Part shown: piece by piece, positions 62,342-64,000 of the stretch
Position numbering within the stretch: the stretch's first letter is position 1
Layout: the number at the start of each line of letters is the position of its first letter
Source: Cymbidium sinense
Lineage: Eukaryota > Streptophyta > Magnoliopsida > Asparagales > Orchidaceae
Length of the DNA stretch: 64,000 nt
Assembly: GCA_021442155.1 (NCBI GenBank)
Contig: CM038228.1
Span: forward strand, 10,829,179 to 10,893,178
Direction: 5' to 3'
Translations under genes and position numbers: made by a program
Notes under the pieces: generated by a model
The model's input: the letters and a program-made list of their open reading frames with translations, nothing else
Told to the model about the DNA's origin: nothing
Database searches by the model: none

Positions 62342-62463
62342 GGTTTAGGTTTAGGTGTAGTTTTGCTAAGCATTAAGGTTTAGTTTTATTTTTTTAATTT
62401 TTTTAGTTACTTTATGTTTAGATTTAGGGTTTGGAGTTTAGGGTTTATAGTTAAAGTTTACAG
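62342..62463 (+). repeat. Short telomere-like spacer
   Basis: TTTAGGG variants and a TTTAATTTTTTTAG-like stretch between the GRP remnant and the P0 pseudogene. Confidence 0.7.
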
Positions 62464-63205
62464 TTTTTTTTAACTCAAATGATTCCATATCAAATAAGAA
62501 ATTAGCAAATAAAATAAGACATTATCCTCTAACAACTAATAAAATAGGATAAAATAAAATGCAATTTAAAAAATCACTAAAAATGTATTTCACAAAATGA
62601 TTTAACTCTCAGAGATAATAAAATTAGATTTTATAGAAGGCCAACAAAGCTTAGTCGAATAACTATGATCATCAGATTCCTCACCGTGGTCTTCACCGCT
62701 ACCCAGCAGCAGGTAGGAGGAGTAGCGTAAGCATCGTAACAACCACATCAAATGTACTAGGATCCTTCAAATACTCCTTAACTTTCTTGGCATATGGGTA
62801 TGTGTAATTAGTGGAAATCATGGCAACGAGGACATTCTTGTAAGCATTCATGAATATGTGGGGTGCTATAGTAAGGGTGGGATAAGAGAGGGCTAGCGAG
62901 AGAGAAGTGGTCATTGAAAGGCCTGCCAAAAACTTCTTGATGAGATCATCTTGAGTGAGGTCAAGCACATTAGGATTGAACATTGAACCATCATCATATA
63001 GACACTGGACAACAAGGCCATAAGAGAATGGCCTAATCTCCAGCTTAGCGAGGAGAGTAGCCTTTGAGGATCCAGACCAGTGTTGCATGGAGGAACCCAA
63101 CGTCAATATGTACAACAAGGCCAACATGGGTAGGAAAACCAACTTTGCATTTCATAACCTCTTCACTGACTTCTTTAAGATCACCTTTCATAAATAGCAG
63201 CTCAA
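62464..63205 (-). pseudogene. Processed pseudogene of 60S ribosomal protein P0 (uL10), 5'-truncated
   Basis: The minus strand reads [32 protein letters not shown], a shift, then [62 protein letters not shown], and an acidic end EESDDH followed after a shift by a TTC GAC TAA ending. These are the middle and C-terminal parts of P0, the large-subunit stalk base that binds P1/P2. Compared with the family, about 40 residues are missing between a HATLVW stretch (matching the NTGLDP region) and KATLLAKL. Stop at about 62651; 3' UTR 62472-62650; eight T at 62464-62471 represent the poly(A) tail. No introns are visible. Confidence 0.9.
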
Positions 63206-64000
63206 CTAGGGTTTAGGGTTTTAGTGTTTATGCTTTTAGGGTTTAGGGTTTAGGGTTTAGGGCTAGGGTTTAGGGTTTAGGGTTTAGGGTTTAAGGTTTA
63301 AGGTTTAGGGTTTAGGGTTTAATGTTTAGGAATTAGGGTTTATGGTTTTTTAGAGTTTAGGCTTTAGGGTTTAAGGCTTAGGATTGTAGGTTTACTATTG
63401 TAGATTTAGGGTTTAAGGTTTAGTGTTAGTTTTATTATTTAGGGTTTAGTGTTTAGGGTTTTGAATTTAGGGTATGGTTTTTTTTTAAATTAAGTAAACT
63501 GGTAGGTTTAGGTTTATTTAATTTATTTTATATTTATTTTAGTTTATTTTATGTTATATTTTTATTTAGGTTTATTTTTATTCTTATGTAATTTTGTTTA
63601 TTTATTTTAGGTTTATCTATTTTTAGTTTACGATTTTCATTTTAATTTATTTTTTAGGTCTAGGTTTAGGTTTAGGTTTAATTTTTAGTTGAGTTTTACT
63701 TTTATTATATTTTTTAGGTATAGGTTTTATTTTTTAAATTTAGGTTTAGGTTCAGGATTTTATTTTATTTTTTTTAGGTTTAGGTTTTATGTTTTTATTT
63801 TAGGTTTATTTTTAGTTTTTATTTTTTACTTTAGGTTTAGGTTTATTTTTTAGTTTTATTTTATTTTATTTAGTTTAGGTTTTTATTTTATTTATTTAGT
63901 TAATTTTAGTTTAGGTTTAGCTTTAGCTTTAAGTTTAGTGTAGGTTTAGGTTTAGGTTTTTTTTTAGTGGGTTTAGGTTTTATTTTATTTATTTTGTTTT
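63206..64000 (+). repeat. Telomere-like block 6, continues past window
   Basis: TTTAGGG-rich 63208-63480 starts directly at the P0 5' break (CAACTAGGGTTTAGGG). A hinge with AATTAAGTAAACTGGTAGG lies at 63488, followed by an AT-rich sub-block to the window end. Confidence 0.9.

Noticed and set aside
62699..63142. 147-residue ORF as a functional gene
   Set aside because: It is a part of a P0 pseudogene with shifts at both ends, a missing internal segment and no promoter or start region.
49921..64000. True chromosome terminus
   Set aside because: The repeat is degenerate and interrupted by pseudogenes and AT-rich blocks. A terminal telomere would be nearly pure TTTAGGG. A subtelomeric or interstitial origin fits better.

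Overview
The window looks like a repeat-dominated, gene-poor piece of a flowering-plant nuclear genome, probably subtelomeric. Three things point this way: Ty3/gypsy-type retroelement protein remnants, AT-rich non-coding DNA, and about 14 kb of degenerate TTTAGGG (plant-type telomere) repeat. I found no intact host gene. Every recognisable coding stretch is a broken retroelement or a pseudogene. One 100-base assembly gap lies at 4840-4939.

Layout. 1-4839: leader and gag part of retroelement A (+), starting with an array of about 20 stem-loop repeats. 4940-9195: the LTR-like end of the same family, truncated by the gap. 9340-10264: a fragment with a hAT-like end, a TG/TA microsatellite and a gag scrap of another gypsy family. 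10350-17809: a 7.4 kb LTR-like copy. 17855-18310: MITE-like insertion holding a tRNA-like segment. 18505-20787: an internally deleted LTR-like copy that leads into element B (+; leader, gag, protease, RT, RNase H, integrase, 20788-29125). 29165-44990: element C (-), read right to left as gag, protease, RT, RNase H, integrase, 3' non-coding repeats, then a 6.4 kb LTR-like end. 45000-48420: element D (+), integrase plus 3' non-coding region. 48480-49920: a roughly 340 bp tandem repeat. 49921-64000: degenerate telomere-like DNA holding five copies of a GRP7-type glycine-rich RNA-binding protein cDNA fragment and one ribosomal protein P0 cDNA, all on the minus strand.

A-D are copies of one family. 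Pieced together, it would be a giant element of about 25 kb: an LTR of 6-7 kb, a hairpin-array leader, gag-pol, and a 3' non-coding region with tandem repeats. The integrase C-terminus has no chromodomain. These traits fit the Tat/Athila side of Ty3/gypsy; that is inference, not proof.

The most unusual parts are (1) the leader array of hairpins, whose arms change together between sub-types while the loop stays constant, and (2) the telomere-like block. There, host mRNAs appear to have been captured as cDNA with the T-tract on the G-rich strand. This is the orientation expected if a telomeric 3' end primed reverse transcription. One captured cDNA then became part of a 2.5-3.9 kb higher-order repeat.
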